From UMGS1279 sp045577495 (GTDB lineage: Bacteria > Bacillota > Clostridia > Oscillospirales > Acutalibacteraceae): 15,105 bases of DNA. Below are positions 8,977-15,103 of the stretch, piece after piece. Position numbers and translations under genes: made by a program. The stretch lies in assembly GCA_045577495.1 (NCBI GenBank), contig JAZNIK010000038.1, forward strand, positions 1 through 15,105. Reading direction: 5' to 3'. Below the pieces are notes generated by a model that searched no databases, was not told the origin of the DNA, and was given only the letters and a program-made list of their open reading frames with translations. Every line of letters begins with the position of its first letter. The stretch's first letter is position 1.

Positions 8977-9822
8977 CTATAAAACGTCTGCAAATTCGGG
9001 CGCAAGCCTTTTTTGCAGTCCTGCGGTTATAAGCGCAAGTACAATTATTACACCTGATGTATAGCAAAGATATACGGGACGCTCAAAAAACCAAGCCTCG
9101 CCTAAAAATGCATCTCGATATCCCAAAACAAAATAGTAAAGCGGATTGAGTTTAAATATTTTTTGAATAACACCGCTCATTTTATCTATCTGCCACAAAA
9201 TAGGTGTTATCCACAAAACTACATTCATCATTGTTTTAACCATCTGCTCAAAGTCGCGGCTGACCGCACCAAGCGCCGAAATAAGCATACAAACCTCACA
9301 ACAAAAAACAAAAAACAAAGGAACATAAAACAAAAGTTGAATGATATAAAAACTTATTCCGTATCCGCAAATTATAAAGGTGACAACCGCTATACCAAGC
9401 AGTACCAAATGCGGAACAAAATAACTGATTTCGCTAAAGACGGGAATGGTATCAACAGGAAAAACCATTTTGGTAACAAGATGACTCTCCTTACGGATAC
9501 AACTAACACCCTTTTGCATAGTTTCTTGAAAAACAAACCAAGCCAAAACACCGGGTATCATCCAAAGAACATATGGTATTTCATTTTGGTGGGAGCCGAT
9601 TATTGGTGCATTACCGCGAATGCCAACCGAAATTGCAAACCACCAAACAAACACAAACACAACAGGGCGCACGATAGACCAAGCCCAACCAAAAACTGCA
9701 CCGCTATAGCCTTTTTTTAAAACACTACCCGCCATAGCCATACTTTGCCTTGAATGTTTTATGTTTGTGCGTGCTATATCAATTATCGATTTAAAGGCAT
9801 TTATTATAAACAAACATACCAC
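8977..9822 (-). CDS. ABC-2 type polysaccharide/teichoic acid export permease (TagG/Wzm family)
   Basis: The protein has about 280 residues and six hydrophobic membrane segments. Its N-terminal LKKGYSGAVFGWAWSIVRP and the closing FADVL are typical of the TagG/Wzm/KpsM family, which forms the membrane channel for surface polymers made on a lipid carrier. The ATPase partner is encoded 15 nt downstream. The start is uncertain. The frame can begin at GTG 9822, but the AAAGGGG ribosome binding site abuts it with no spacing. TTG at 9813 has that site at an ideal 8 nt and may be the true start, making the protein three residues shorter. The gene is first in the operon, directly behind the consensus promoter at 9851-9879. 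Confidence 0.93.
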   Translation of the reverse strand: MVCLFIINAFKSIIDIARTNIKHSRQSMAMAGSVLKKGYSGAVFGWAWSIVRPVVFVFVWWFAISVGIRGNAPIIGSHQNEIPYVLWMIPGVLAWFVFQETMQKGVSCIRKESHLVTKMVFPVDTIPVFSEISYFVPHLVLLGIAVVTFIICGYGISFYIIQLLFYVPLFFVFCCEVCMLISALGAVSRDFEQMVKTMMNVVLWITPILWQIDKMSGVIQKIFKLNPLYYFVLGYRDAFLGEAWFFERPVYLCYTSGVIIVLALITAGLQKRLAPEFADVL

Positions 9823-9850
9823 CCCTTTATGACATATATACCTAATATAT

Positions 9851-9879
9851 ATTATATATCATACTCACTATAATGTCAA
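9851..9879 (-). promoter_or_regulatory. Consensus sigma-A promoter of the polymer export operon
   Basis: On the minus strand TTGACA (9879-9874) is followed by 17 nt and TATAAT (9856-9851). Both boxes and the spacing match consensus exactly. Transcription should begin near 9844 and leave a leader of only about 20-30 nt before the permease start. No operator-like palindrome is evident, so the operon may be expressed constitutively. Confidence 0.85.
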
Positions 9880-9913
9880 TGATTTTAAGGCTTTTTGAGG
9901 ACTATTTGGCAAC

Positions 9914-9941
9914 AAAAAAGGCATCGGATAACTCCAATGCC
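9914..9941 (-). terminator. Rho-independent terminator of the YeiH-family gene
   Basis: On the minus strand GGCATTGGA (9941-9933) pairs with TCCGATGCC (9928-9920) through a 4-nt loop. The 9-bp stem has one G-T wobble and is followed by a run of six T. It lies 20 nt after the YeiH-family stop codon and separates that gene from the export operon. Confidence 0.88.
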
Positions 9942-9961
9942 AAACCTTAAAACAATACGCA

Positions 9962-11005
9962 TTAAACTATGCCCATACAAACCTCAACCAACAGTGCTAC
10001 CACTACAACCAATGCCGAAATTATAAAGCCGTGTATCATAGGTTTAATACCCGATTTTTTAAACTCTGAAAAAGAGGTATTAAGACCGATAGCAGCAAGG
10101 GCAGCAACCATTAAAAATTTGCTTACCTTTTTAGTGCCCAACACAAGCTCCGTAGGAATTGTGAATAAACTAGCAATAATTGCCATTAGTAAAAAGCCAA
10201 GAATAAACCAAGGAAATATCTTTTTAATACTAAAATTAGCCTTCAATTCTTTGGCATCCAAAGAAAGAGCCAATGCCTCTTTGCGCTTTAGCCTTAACTG
10301 AATAAGAGCAAAGGTTAACACAGTAGGGATTATAGCAAGGGTTCTTGTTAGCTTAACCATTGTTGCAAAATCCCCTGCCGCCTCAGAAAAAGCGTAACCT
10401 GTTGCAACAACAGAGGAAGTATCATTAACTGCGGTACCCGCCCAAATACCAAAAGCCTCTGCACTCATACCCATCGCGCGACCAAGTATTGGAAACAAAA
10501 TTATCATTGCCATATCAAACAAAAAGGTTGCGCTCATAGCGTATGCTACGTCACTGTCATCAGCGTCTATTGTTGGCGCTATTGCAGCTATTGCCGAACC
10601 GCCGCAAATACCCGTACCTGCTGAAATAAGATTTGAGAGTTTCCAATTAAGACCTAAAGCCTTGCCTATAAAATATCCGCCGCCGAAACAGGTTAGCAAG
10701 GTAAAAAACATAACTGCTAAAGACATTTTGCCAACCGTTAAAATGGTAGAAATATTAAGCGAAAGACCAAGCAAAATAATAGCAAATTTAAGTACCTTTT
10801 TTGAGGTGAATTTAATACCATTTGCAAACAAATCTTTTTTGCCTAAAAAATGATTTATCAGAATACCAATAAACATTGCTATTACCGCGCCGCCTATTAT
10901 ATGTATGGGTAATAAATTTTCAATAAAAACCGAAACCGATGCAACAACAAGAGATAAAGCGATTCCCGGCAAGGTTTTAAAGATATTATTAAATGTTTTT
11001 TTCAT
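9962..11005 (-). CDS. YeiH family membrane transporter (putative sulfate exporter family, UPF0324)
   Basis: This 347-residue, highly hydrophobic protein has about ten membrane segments. It carries the family's conserved signature GTGICGGSAIAAIAP (residues 130-144) and a second conserved stretch AVNDTSSVVATG (192-203). It belongs to the conserved family that includes E. coli YeiH, often annotated as a putative sulfate exporter. The true substrate of this subgroup is poorly established, so the name should be read loosely. The start is ATG 11005, with GGAGG 7 nt upstream. The gene has its own terminator at 9914-9941, so it is a single-gene unit unrelated by operon to the polymer genes. Nothing next to it points to a particular substrate. 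Confidence 0.9.
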   Translation of the reverse strand: MKKTFNNIFKTLPGIALSLVVASVSVFIENLLPIHIIGGAVIAMFIGILINHFLGKKDLFANGIKFTSKKVLKFAIILLGLSLNISTILTVGKMSLAVMFFTLLTCFGGGYFIGKALGLNWKLSNLISAGTGICGGSAIAAIAPTIDADDSDVAYAMSATFLFDMAMIILFPILGRAMGMSAEAFGIWAGTAVNDTSSVVATGYAFSEAAGDFATMVKLTRTLAIIPTVLTFALIQLRLKRKEALALSLDAKELKANFSIKKIFPWFILGFLLMAIIASLFTIPTELVLGTKKVSKFLMVAALAAIGLNTSFSEFKKSGIKPMIHGFIISALVVVVALLVEVCMGIV

Positions 11006-11027
11006 AAAACCGCCTCCACTTTGTTAT

Positions 11028-11056
11028 ATATTATCACTGTTAATCATAAAAATCAA
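11028..11056 (-). promoter_or_regulatory. Possible promoter of the YeiH-family gene
   Basis: On the minus strand TTGATT (11056-11051), 17 nt and TAATAT (11033-11028) lie just upstream of the ribosome binding site. The match is moderate (5/6 and 4/6). A GATAAT alternative overlaps it with a 15-nt spacer. Confidence 0.4.
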
Positions 11057-11145
11057 GGCTGATATTTTTTCTTTTGGTTTTTACCCATTATTAGACTGTT
11101 TTTTCTATAACAAGGCTATTAAAGTAATTTAAAAACATAAATAAG

Positions 11146-11186
11146 CACAAAAGCCACCCATAATTAAGGTGACCTTTGTGTTTTTT
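11146..11186 (+). terminator. Hairpin with T-tract, possible terminator
   Basis: The arms 11146-11158 (CACAAAAGCCACC) and 11168-11180 (GGTGACCTTTGTG) pair over 13 positions with two mismatches around a 9-nt loop. Six T follow on the plus strand. No plus-strand gene precedes it. It may instead stop or stabilise the leftward transcript from the promoter at 11308-11336, although on that strand the T-tract is poor. Confidence 0.5.
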
Positions 11187-11203
11187 GTAGAAAGTATGTT
11201 TAA

Positions 11204-11296
11204 TTATTTAATCTCATCTATCTTTATATCATATCCTAAAAATTCGCCTATCGATGTTATTTTGCCTTTTAACACTCCTTTTTTTATTAAATCCAA
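11204..11296 (-). other. Short untranslated RNA or 30-codon ORF behind the divergent promoter
   Basis: The leftward promoter at 11308-11336 reads into this stretch. The only notable frame runs from TTG 11296 to TAA 11204 and ends SIGEFLGYDIKIDEIK, which looks protein-like. However, the TTG has no ribosome binding site. The AGGAG nearby directly abuts or overlaps a GTG at 11275, so translation is doubtful. It could be a small RNA of about 120-160 nt, a tiny peptide, or the remnant of a deleted gene once controlled by the XRE regulator. I do not recognise the peptide. Confidence 0.3.
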
Positions 11297-11307
11297 GATT
11301 TATTTAC

Positions 11308-11336
11308 ATTATACCGCAATTTGCGGTATTTGTCAA
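11308..11336 (-). promoter_or_regulatory. Consensus promoter divergent from the XRE gene
   Basis: On the minus strand TTGACA (11336-11331), 17 nt and TATAAT (11313-11308) match consensus exactly. A 17-bp palindrome fills the spacer, so a bound repressor would block polymerase. The -35 box also touches the second palindrome. Confidence 0.8.
11312..11328. promoter_or_regulatory. Operator-like palindrome O1
   Basis: TACCGCAATTTGCGGTA has perfect 8-bp arms around one central base. It lies exactly in the spacer of the leftward promoter and shares its half-site pattern (TACYGCAA) with the palindrome at 11337-11353, so it is probably bound by the XRE protein encoded next to it. Confidence 0.7.
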
Positions 11337-11353
11337 TACTGCAAAACGCAGTA
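11337..11353. promoter_or_regulatory. Operator-like palindrome O2
   Basis: TACTGCAAAACGCAGTA has 6-bp perfect arms. Its centre is 25 bp from that of O1. It lies just upstream of the TATAAT box that serves the XRE gene, where a -35 box would be, so it could mediate autoregulation. Confidence 0.68.
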
Positions 11354-11356
11354 GGG

Positions 11357-11362
11357 TATAAT
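11357..11362 (+). promoter_or_regulatory. -10 box of the XRE regulator gene
   Basis: TATAAT lies 22 nt before the XRE start codon. No good -35 box is found at 16-18 nt; the best (TTGTCA, 11330-11335) is 21 nt away. The promoter may therefore be weak or depend on a protein bound at the palindromes. Confidence 0.5.
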
Positions 11363-11384
11363 ATTTTTAAAGGCGGTGAGGTAA

Positions 11385-11597
11385 ATGTTTCGCAGAATTC
11401 GTGATTTGCGCGAAGATAATGACTTAACACAAAAGCAAGTTGCAGCAAAGCTCAACTGCTCACAACAAGTTTATAGCAATTATGAACTGGGTCAACGAGA
11501 TATACCTACCGATATTTTAATAAAACTTTCAAAACTATATAATGTTTCTGCTGATTATATCTTAGAAATAAGCAACAATCAAAACATTCAAAAATAA
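11385..11597 (+). CDS. XRE-family (Cro/CI-type) transcriptional regulator
   Basis: This 70-residue protein is almost only a helix-turn-helix domain of the HTH_3 type (residues about 3-60): IRDLREDNDLTQKQVAAKL, then the recognition region CSQQVYSNYELGQRDIPTDIL and the closing LYNVSADYIL. It binds DNA, normally as a dimer, and has no ligand or protease domain. The start is ATG 11385 with GGTGAGG just upstream. It is the only clear plus-strand gene in the window. It faces a leftward consensus promoter across two related palindromes, the usual layout of a repressor controlling itself and a divergent unit. Nothing sizeable is encoded on the other side, which is odd. A strong terminator follows. 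Confidence 0.92.
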   Translation: MFRRIRDLREDNDLTQKQVAAKLNCSQQVYSNYELGQRDIPTDILIKLSKLYNVSADYILEISNNQNIQK

Positions 11598-11607
11598 CTT
11601 ATAATTT

Positions 11608-11645
11608 AAAAGGAGAAAAGACTTACCAAAGTCTTTTCTCCTTTT
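11608..11645. terminator. Bidirectional terminator between the XRE and M60-like genes
   Basis: Perfect 17-bp arms (11608-11624 and 11629-11645) surround a 4-nt loop. T-rich runs follow on both strands. The hairpin lies 10 nt after the XRE stop and 15 nt beyond the stop of the convergent metallopeptidase gene, and can serve both. Confidence 0.9.
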
Positions 11646-11660
11646 TCCTTTAAAATCGGT

Positions 11661-13439
11661 TTATTTTTTAAGTTGTTTTATTATTGTATTCCATTCGCTT
11701 GTTGTAAAATATGATTTTATGTTTTTACCGCTATATGACGAAAGCAGAGAAACAAATTTTTCAAATCGTTGGGGTTTTGACAAGTCTATATAGGTTTTAT
11801 TGTTTTTTTGCATATAATGAAATGTTTTTTTAATTGGAGTCCAACCGATATCATTTTTTATCTTTAAAAATCTTTCGGATATGCCAAAAATATCATATTT
11901 ATTAGAAAAATCCGAGCCAAGAATATTATATGCCTTTATAATTTCTTTACCCTTAAATACGGTTGATGCACCAAACTCTGATGGCGCCGCCTCTGCACAA
12001 TTTTTTTCTAAAACGTATGGAAGTTTAAAATCGGTCATAACCTCTGCTTCAAATTTCCATGAGCGGTCAAAATCAAACATATGCCCCATTTCATGCAAGG
12101 CACAGAAATTCCAATCGTTTTTACGCGCCGACATTTTCTTTAAATCATCATATATAAATTCATTATCTATATGAATAACGTTTGAACCGGTCGTGACATA
12201 TCCAATATATTCGCAAGGCTTATATGCTTCAACTACTATATTTTTAAATGGCTTATAATTGGTTAATTCATAGAATGAATAATACGCAGTTTCTAAATCA
12301 TTTGCCCATTTTTGTAGGCGAGAGGTGGTAATAACCTTTGTAATATCGGTCGGAAGTTGCAACTCTATAATCTTACCTTTACTTAAAACCGAACGATAAA
12401 ATTTTGAGGTGTTATTAGTAACCTTCCATTCCTGTGATTTATTGGATATATTCCTTTTTTGCAACACTGCTTTTCCATTTTTAAAGCCCAAACAATATTT
12501 ATTATTTGCCGCACTCAACAGCGAGTAGGTGCCATTTGGATTTTTAGCAATCTTCCACCTTTGCACATCATATCCCGTCATCTGCCACACTTTAACCGTT
12601 GTGCCCTCAGCAACATAAGCATTATGAATGTCTAAAAGCAAATCCGTACCTTTGGAATATACATAAAAATCGTTTTCTCCGCTTGATTTTAAATCCCAAT
12701 TTTTAGCCGTTTTGCTTAGTTTTAATGTGTTATTACTAGCGGAAAGATATGTACCAGTTTTTAAGTTACAAAAAGAATATATGCCCGAATTTATTGTGGA
12801 AAGCTTTACAGAAAGTGTTACCGTATTAGTTTTTACCGACTTTCCATACTTATCCTTTATCACACAATAAACCTGTCTGCCGCCTCTGGCAGTAGTCATT
12901 TTAAGCGAATAAGTTTTACCCTTAAAAGCGGTTGTTTTTACGAACTTTTTTTCACCATAATTTTTATAATACCAAGTATATTTTAAGCCGTCGCCCTTAA
13001 CCGAAAAACTAACCTTAGCGGTAGTACCGTTTTTAACCGATACCGACTTTGGTTGTGCAGTTATTTTTAAAGGGGTGCCCATATAAAGTGTAACAGTTTT
13101 TGTTTTTAGAGATTTACCGTATTTATCCTTAACTATACAATAAACCTGTCTACCCTTTCTCGACAAATTCATAGTTACCGAATAACTTTTGCCTTTAAAC
13201 GAGCTAGACTTAGTGAATTTTTTAGCCTTAACATCTTTAAAATACCAAGTGTATTTAAGTGAATCCCCCTTAGCCGTAAAACTAACCTTTGCAGTAGTTC
13301 CGCTTTTTGCTACAACAGATGCTGGTTGAGTTGTGATTTTTAAGGTGGTTTTTTTAGCTATAGCACCAAACGCAGTAGATGCAACGCACTGCAATAATAA
13401 TAAAACAACTAATAATATACTGCAAAATTTTTTAATCAT
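11661..13439 (-). CDS. Secreted Ig-like/ricin-lectin/M60-like zinc metallopeptidase
   Basis: The protein has 592 residues. A signal peptide (1 to about 26, ending TAFGA) is followed by two near-identical Ig-like domains (about 33-119 and 124-211), which share a KVSF..KGD..KYTWY core and a GRQVYC.(I/V)KDKYGKS tail. Residues about 217-343 form a ricin-type beta-trefoil with YSFCNLKTGTYL and two QEW/QRW-type motifs (QRW 293-295, QEW 336-338), expected to bind sugar. The C-terminal domain (about 350-590) holds HEMGH (449-453) with Glu464 or Glu466 downstream, the zinc site of gluzincins. The motif spacing and the late W....F pattern suit the M60/enhancin-like family, whose members cleave glycoproteins such as mucins. 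AGGGG lies 7 nt before the ATG. No LPxTG anchor or membrane tail is seen, so it is probably released. The M60 assignment is by motif and layout only. Confidence 0.8.
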   Translation of the reverse strand: MIKKFCSILLVVLLLLQCVASTAFGAIAKKTTLKITTQPASVVAKSGTTAKVSFTAKGDSLKYTWYFKDVKAKKFTKSSSFKGKSYSVTMNLSRKGRQVYCIVKDKYGKSLKTKTVTLYMGTPLKITAQPKSVSVKNGTTAKVSFSVKGDGLKYTWYYKNYGEKKFVKTTAFKGKTYSLKMTTARGGRQVYCVIKDKYGKSVKTNTVTLSVKLSTINSGIYSFCNLKTGTYLSASNNTLKLSKTAKNWDLKSSGENDFYVYSKGTDLLLDIHNAYVAEGTTVKVWQMTGYDVQRWKIAKNPNGTYSLLSAANNKYCLGFKNGKAVLQKRNISNKSQEWKVTNNTSKFYRSVLSKGKIIELQLPTDITKVITTSRLQKWANDLETAYYSFYELTNYKPFKNIVVEAYKPCEYIGYVTTGSNVIHIDNEFIYDDLKKMSARKNDWNFCALHEMGHMFDFDRSWKFEAEVMTDFKLPYVLEKNCAEAAPSEFGASTVFKGKEIIKAYNILGSDFSNKYDIFGISERFLKIKNDIGWTPIKKTFHYMQKNNKTYIDLSKPQRFEKFVSLLSSYSGKNIKSYFTTSEWNTIIKQLKK

Positions 13440-13542
13440 AACATTACCCCTAAATACATAATTAAAACTATTATTTAGTTTATCACCTTTTGCCGCCTAT
13501 GTCACTTTTTTATACTATGTTGTTACATAAATTGGTTTGATA

Positions 13543-13578
13543 CAAAAAACAACCCTGCATATTAATAGATATACAGGG
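13543..13578 (-). terminator. Probable terminator of the integrase transcript
   Basis: On the minus strand CCCTGTATAT (13578-13569) pairs with ATATGCAGGG (13562-13553) around a 6-nt loop, 10 bp including one G-U pair. TTGTTTTTTG follows. The G-U pair becomes an A-C mismatch on the other strand, so the minus orientation is favoured. It lies about 190 nt after the integrase stop. Confidence 0.7.
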
Positions 13579-13735
13579 TATAGAGAGTTGTTTAGTCAAT
13601 AGGTTTCATTGTGGGGACCTCTGCCCCCGAAGTTACAAAACAATACCTAAGTGTACAAAACTCCTATGGTTTGAGGCCGTCTTTGTAAGCCATTTTTACA
13701 ACACAGAATATAACCCTTTGTATCTGTGCGGCATT

Positions 13736-13769
13736 TTGGCGTAGTAACTGGCGTACCATTGGCGTAGTA
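13736..13769. repeat. Three short direct repeats at the integrase 3' end
   Basis: TTGGCGTAGTA occurs exactly at 13736-13746 and 13759-13769, with a partial copy (GGCGTA) at 13750-13755. Starts are spaced 11-12 bp, about one helical turn. They lie 2 nt past the integrase stop and resemble arm-type binding sites for the N-terminal domain of Tn916/lambda-type integrases. Confidence 0.65.
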
Positions 13770-13771
13770 GA

Positions 13772-15016
13772 TTAAATTTGCTTGTCCTTGAAGAATTCAC
13801 CCAAGCTTGTAAACTCTTTCTTCTTCAGTTCATTGGTCACATCGCAATAAATATCCATTGTTGTGCTGATATCAGCGTGACCTAAAACATCCTGAATCAC
13901 CTTTATATTGATACCCGACTCACACAAGCGAGTAGCAAAAGTGTGTCTCAAACTGTGGCAACTAAAGGGCGGCAACAGAACGGGATCCTTATCTCCTTTG
14001 AGCAACACTTCATCATTACAATCACGGATGATTCTTCGAATTGCTTTGTTGAGTGTTCCTTGATGCTGAACATCACCATAGCGATTTATAAAGATAAAAT
14101 CTGTATAGCAATCAACAATCGCTTTGCACTTAACCCCGGCATCCTCTTGGTTTTGCTTTTCAAGCAGGAATGCTTCTTTAACATCATCCATCATCGGTAC
14201 GGTTCGTTCACCGGCTTTAGTCTTGGGGGTGTTTATACTAAAGGAACACCCGTTACCGTCACCGTGATTGTAGTATACCAAGGTGTGATTGACGTGGATA
14301 AGTCCTTCATCCAAATCAATGTCGCACCACCGTAGTCCTATCAATTCACCAACACGCAATCCCGTGCCAAGCATAATAGCGAACACAGGATACCAATGCC
14401 GATACACCGGATGATTTTTAAGAAAGTTAATGAACAACTGTTGTTCAGGGATAGTAAGTGCCTTCCGCTTTTCTACCTGAAAATTATGGGACTGTTTCAG
14501 TTCTTTCAGCATGTTATCGGTGGGATTAATGCGTATGTAACCGTCATCCACCGCCAAGTTAAACACTTGATGCAGAACCGTATGCACATTGTCAATGGTT
14601 GCTATTGTCAAAATCCTATCGTCTGCCAAGCGGTTATAAAACCTCTTTACATCCGATTTTCTGACATTCGCAATCCGCAGTTTACCGAACGTGGGACGCA
14701 CAAACATATTGTACATATACTTGTAGTTCTGAAAGGTGTTATGCTTTAAACCTCGTTTCAAATCACACCACAGGTCAAATACATCATTGACCGTTATCAA
14801 ACGAATCTCCGTTTTAATGCCGTCCCTTTTATCAAGGATAATTTGTTCTTCTTTTTCACGAAGTTCCTCAAGGGTGCCTGCGTATATCGAGTGGCGCTTA
14901 CCATCGGGAGTGCTCCAACGGTAATCATAAATTCCGTCTGCTCTTTGGGATTCACCCTTTCGGAGTGTAACCCGATCCTTATCTAATCTTCTACCTTTAT
15001 CTTTCTTTGCAGTCAT
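13772..15016 (-). CDS. int: Tyrosine recombinase / integrase (Tn916 or phage type)
   Basis: The protein has 414 residues, typical of Tn916-like integrases (about 400). Residues about 12-65 resemble the N-terminal arm-binding domain (YDYRWSTPDGKRHSIYAGTLEELREKE in part), about 73-170 the SAM-like core-binding domain, and about 185-400 the catalytic domain. The active site is complete: Arg221 (GTGLRVGEL), Lys265 (NTPKTKAG), His354 and Arg357 (HSLRH), His380 (LGHADISTT) and nucleophile Tyr390 (MDIY). It cuts and rejoins DNA to insert and excise a mobile element. AAGGAG lies 9 nt before ATG 15016, and a consensus-like promoter at 15075-15103 serves it. No xis gene is visible immediately upstream in the 89 nt that remain. 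The gene points toward the repeats at 13736-13769, so the element should extend rightwards out of the window. Confidence 0.95.
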   Translation of the reverse strand: MTAKKDKGRRLDKDRVTLRKGESQRADGIYDYRWSTPDGKRHSIYAGTLEELREKEEQIILDKRDGIKTEIRLITVNDVFDLWCDLKRGLKHNTFQNYKYMYNMFVRPTFGKLRIANVRKSDVKRFYNRLADDRILTIATIDNVHTVLHQVFNLAVDDGYIRINPTDNMLKELKQSHNFQVEKRKALTIPEQQLFINFLKNHPVYRHWYPVFAIMLGTGLRVGELIGLRWCDIDLDEGLIHVNHTLVYYNHGDGNGCSFSINTPKTKAGERTVPMMDDVKEAFLLEKQNQEDAGVKCKAIVDCYTDFIFINRYGDVQHQGTLNKAIRRIIRDCNDEVLLKGDKDPVLLPPFSCHSLRHTFATRLCESGINIKVIQDVLGHADISTTMDIYCDVTNELKKKEFTSLGEFFKDKQI

Positions 15017-15030
15017 ATTTATCTAGCTCC

Positions 15031-15054
15031 TTTCAATACCTGTCAGCATTGAAA
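15031..15054 (-). promoter_or_regulatory. Leader hairpin overlapping the integrase ribosome binding site
   Basis: On the minus strand TTTCAAT (15054-15048) pairs with ATTGAAA (15037-15031) around a 10-nt loop. The right arm ends in the AAA of AAAGGAG, so the fold could modestly limit ribosome access. Confidence 0.4.
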
Positions 15055-15074
15055 AGCACTATGATAGTATTTAT

Positions 15075-15103
15075 ATTATAACATAAATTCGTTATCTTTA
15101 CAA
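15075..15103 (-). promoter_or_regulatory. Promoter of the integrase gene
   Basis: On the minus strand TTGTAA (15103-15098), 17 nt and TATAAT (15080-15075) give a near-consensus promoter, with a leader of about 50 nt before the integrase ATG. Confidence 0.72.

Larger units (their letters stand above)
13440..13771. other. Gene-free junction between the metallopeptidase and integrase genes
   Basis: This 332-nt stretch holds the 5' region of the metallopeptidase gene, a minus-strand terminator, a GGGG/CCCC inverted repeat (13613-13616 and 13624-13628), TACAAAAC twice exactly 20 bp apart (13634-13641 and 13654-13661), an imperfect hairpin (13702-13710 with 13721-13728) and the direct-repeat cluster at the integrase stop. 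No ORF is credible. It probably contains the left end and attachment site of an integrative element, but the exact boundary cannot be seen without the other end. Confidence 0.55.

Noticed and set aside
9163..9720. A 185-codon plus-strand frame opposite the permease gene
   Set aside because: It is rich in Asn, Lys and Thr, as expected of the complement of a hydrophobic gene, and lies wholly inside a clear family member.
11169..11354. A 61-codon plus-strand frame between the YeiH-family and XRE genes
   Set aside because: It begins within a hairpin, runs through both palindromes and promoters, has no ribosome binding site and resembles nothing known.
13440..13540. Promoter search for the metallopeptidase gene (GTGACA-N17-TAAACT near 13480-13510)
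   Set aside because: The boxes match consensus poorly and several equally weak alternatives exist nearby, so no promoter is called.
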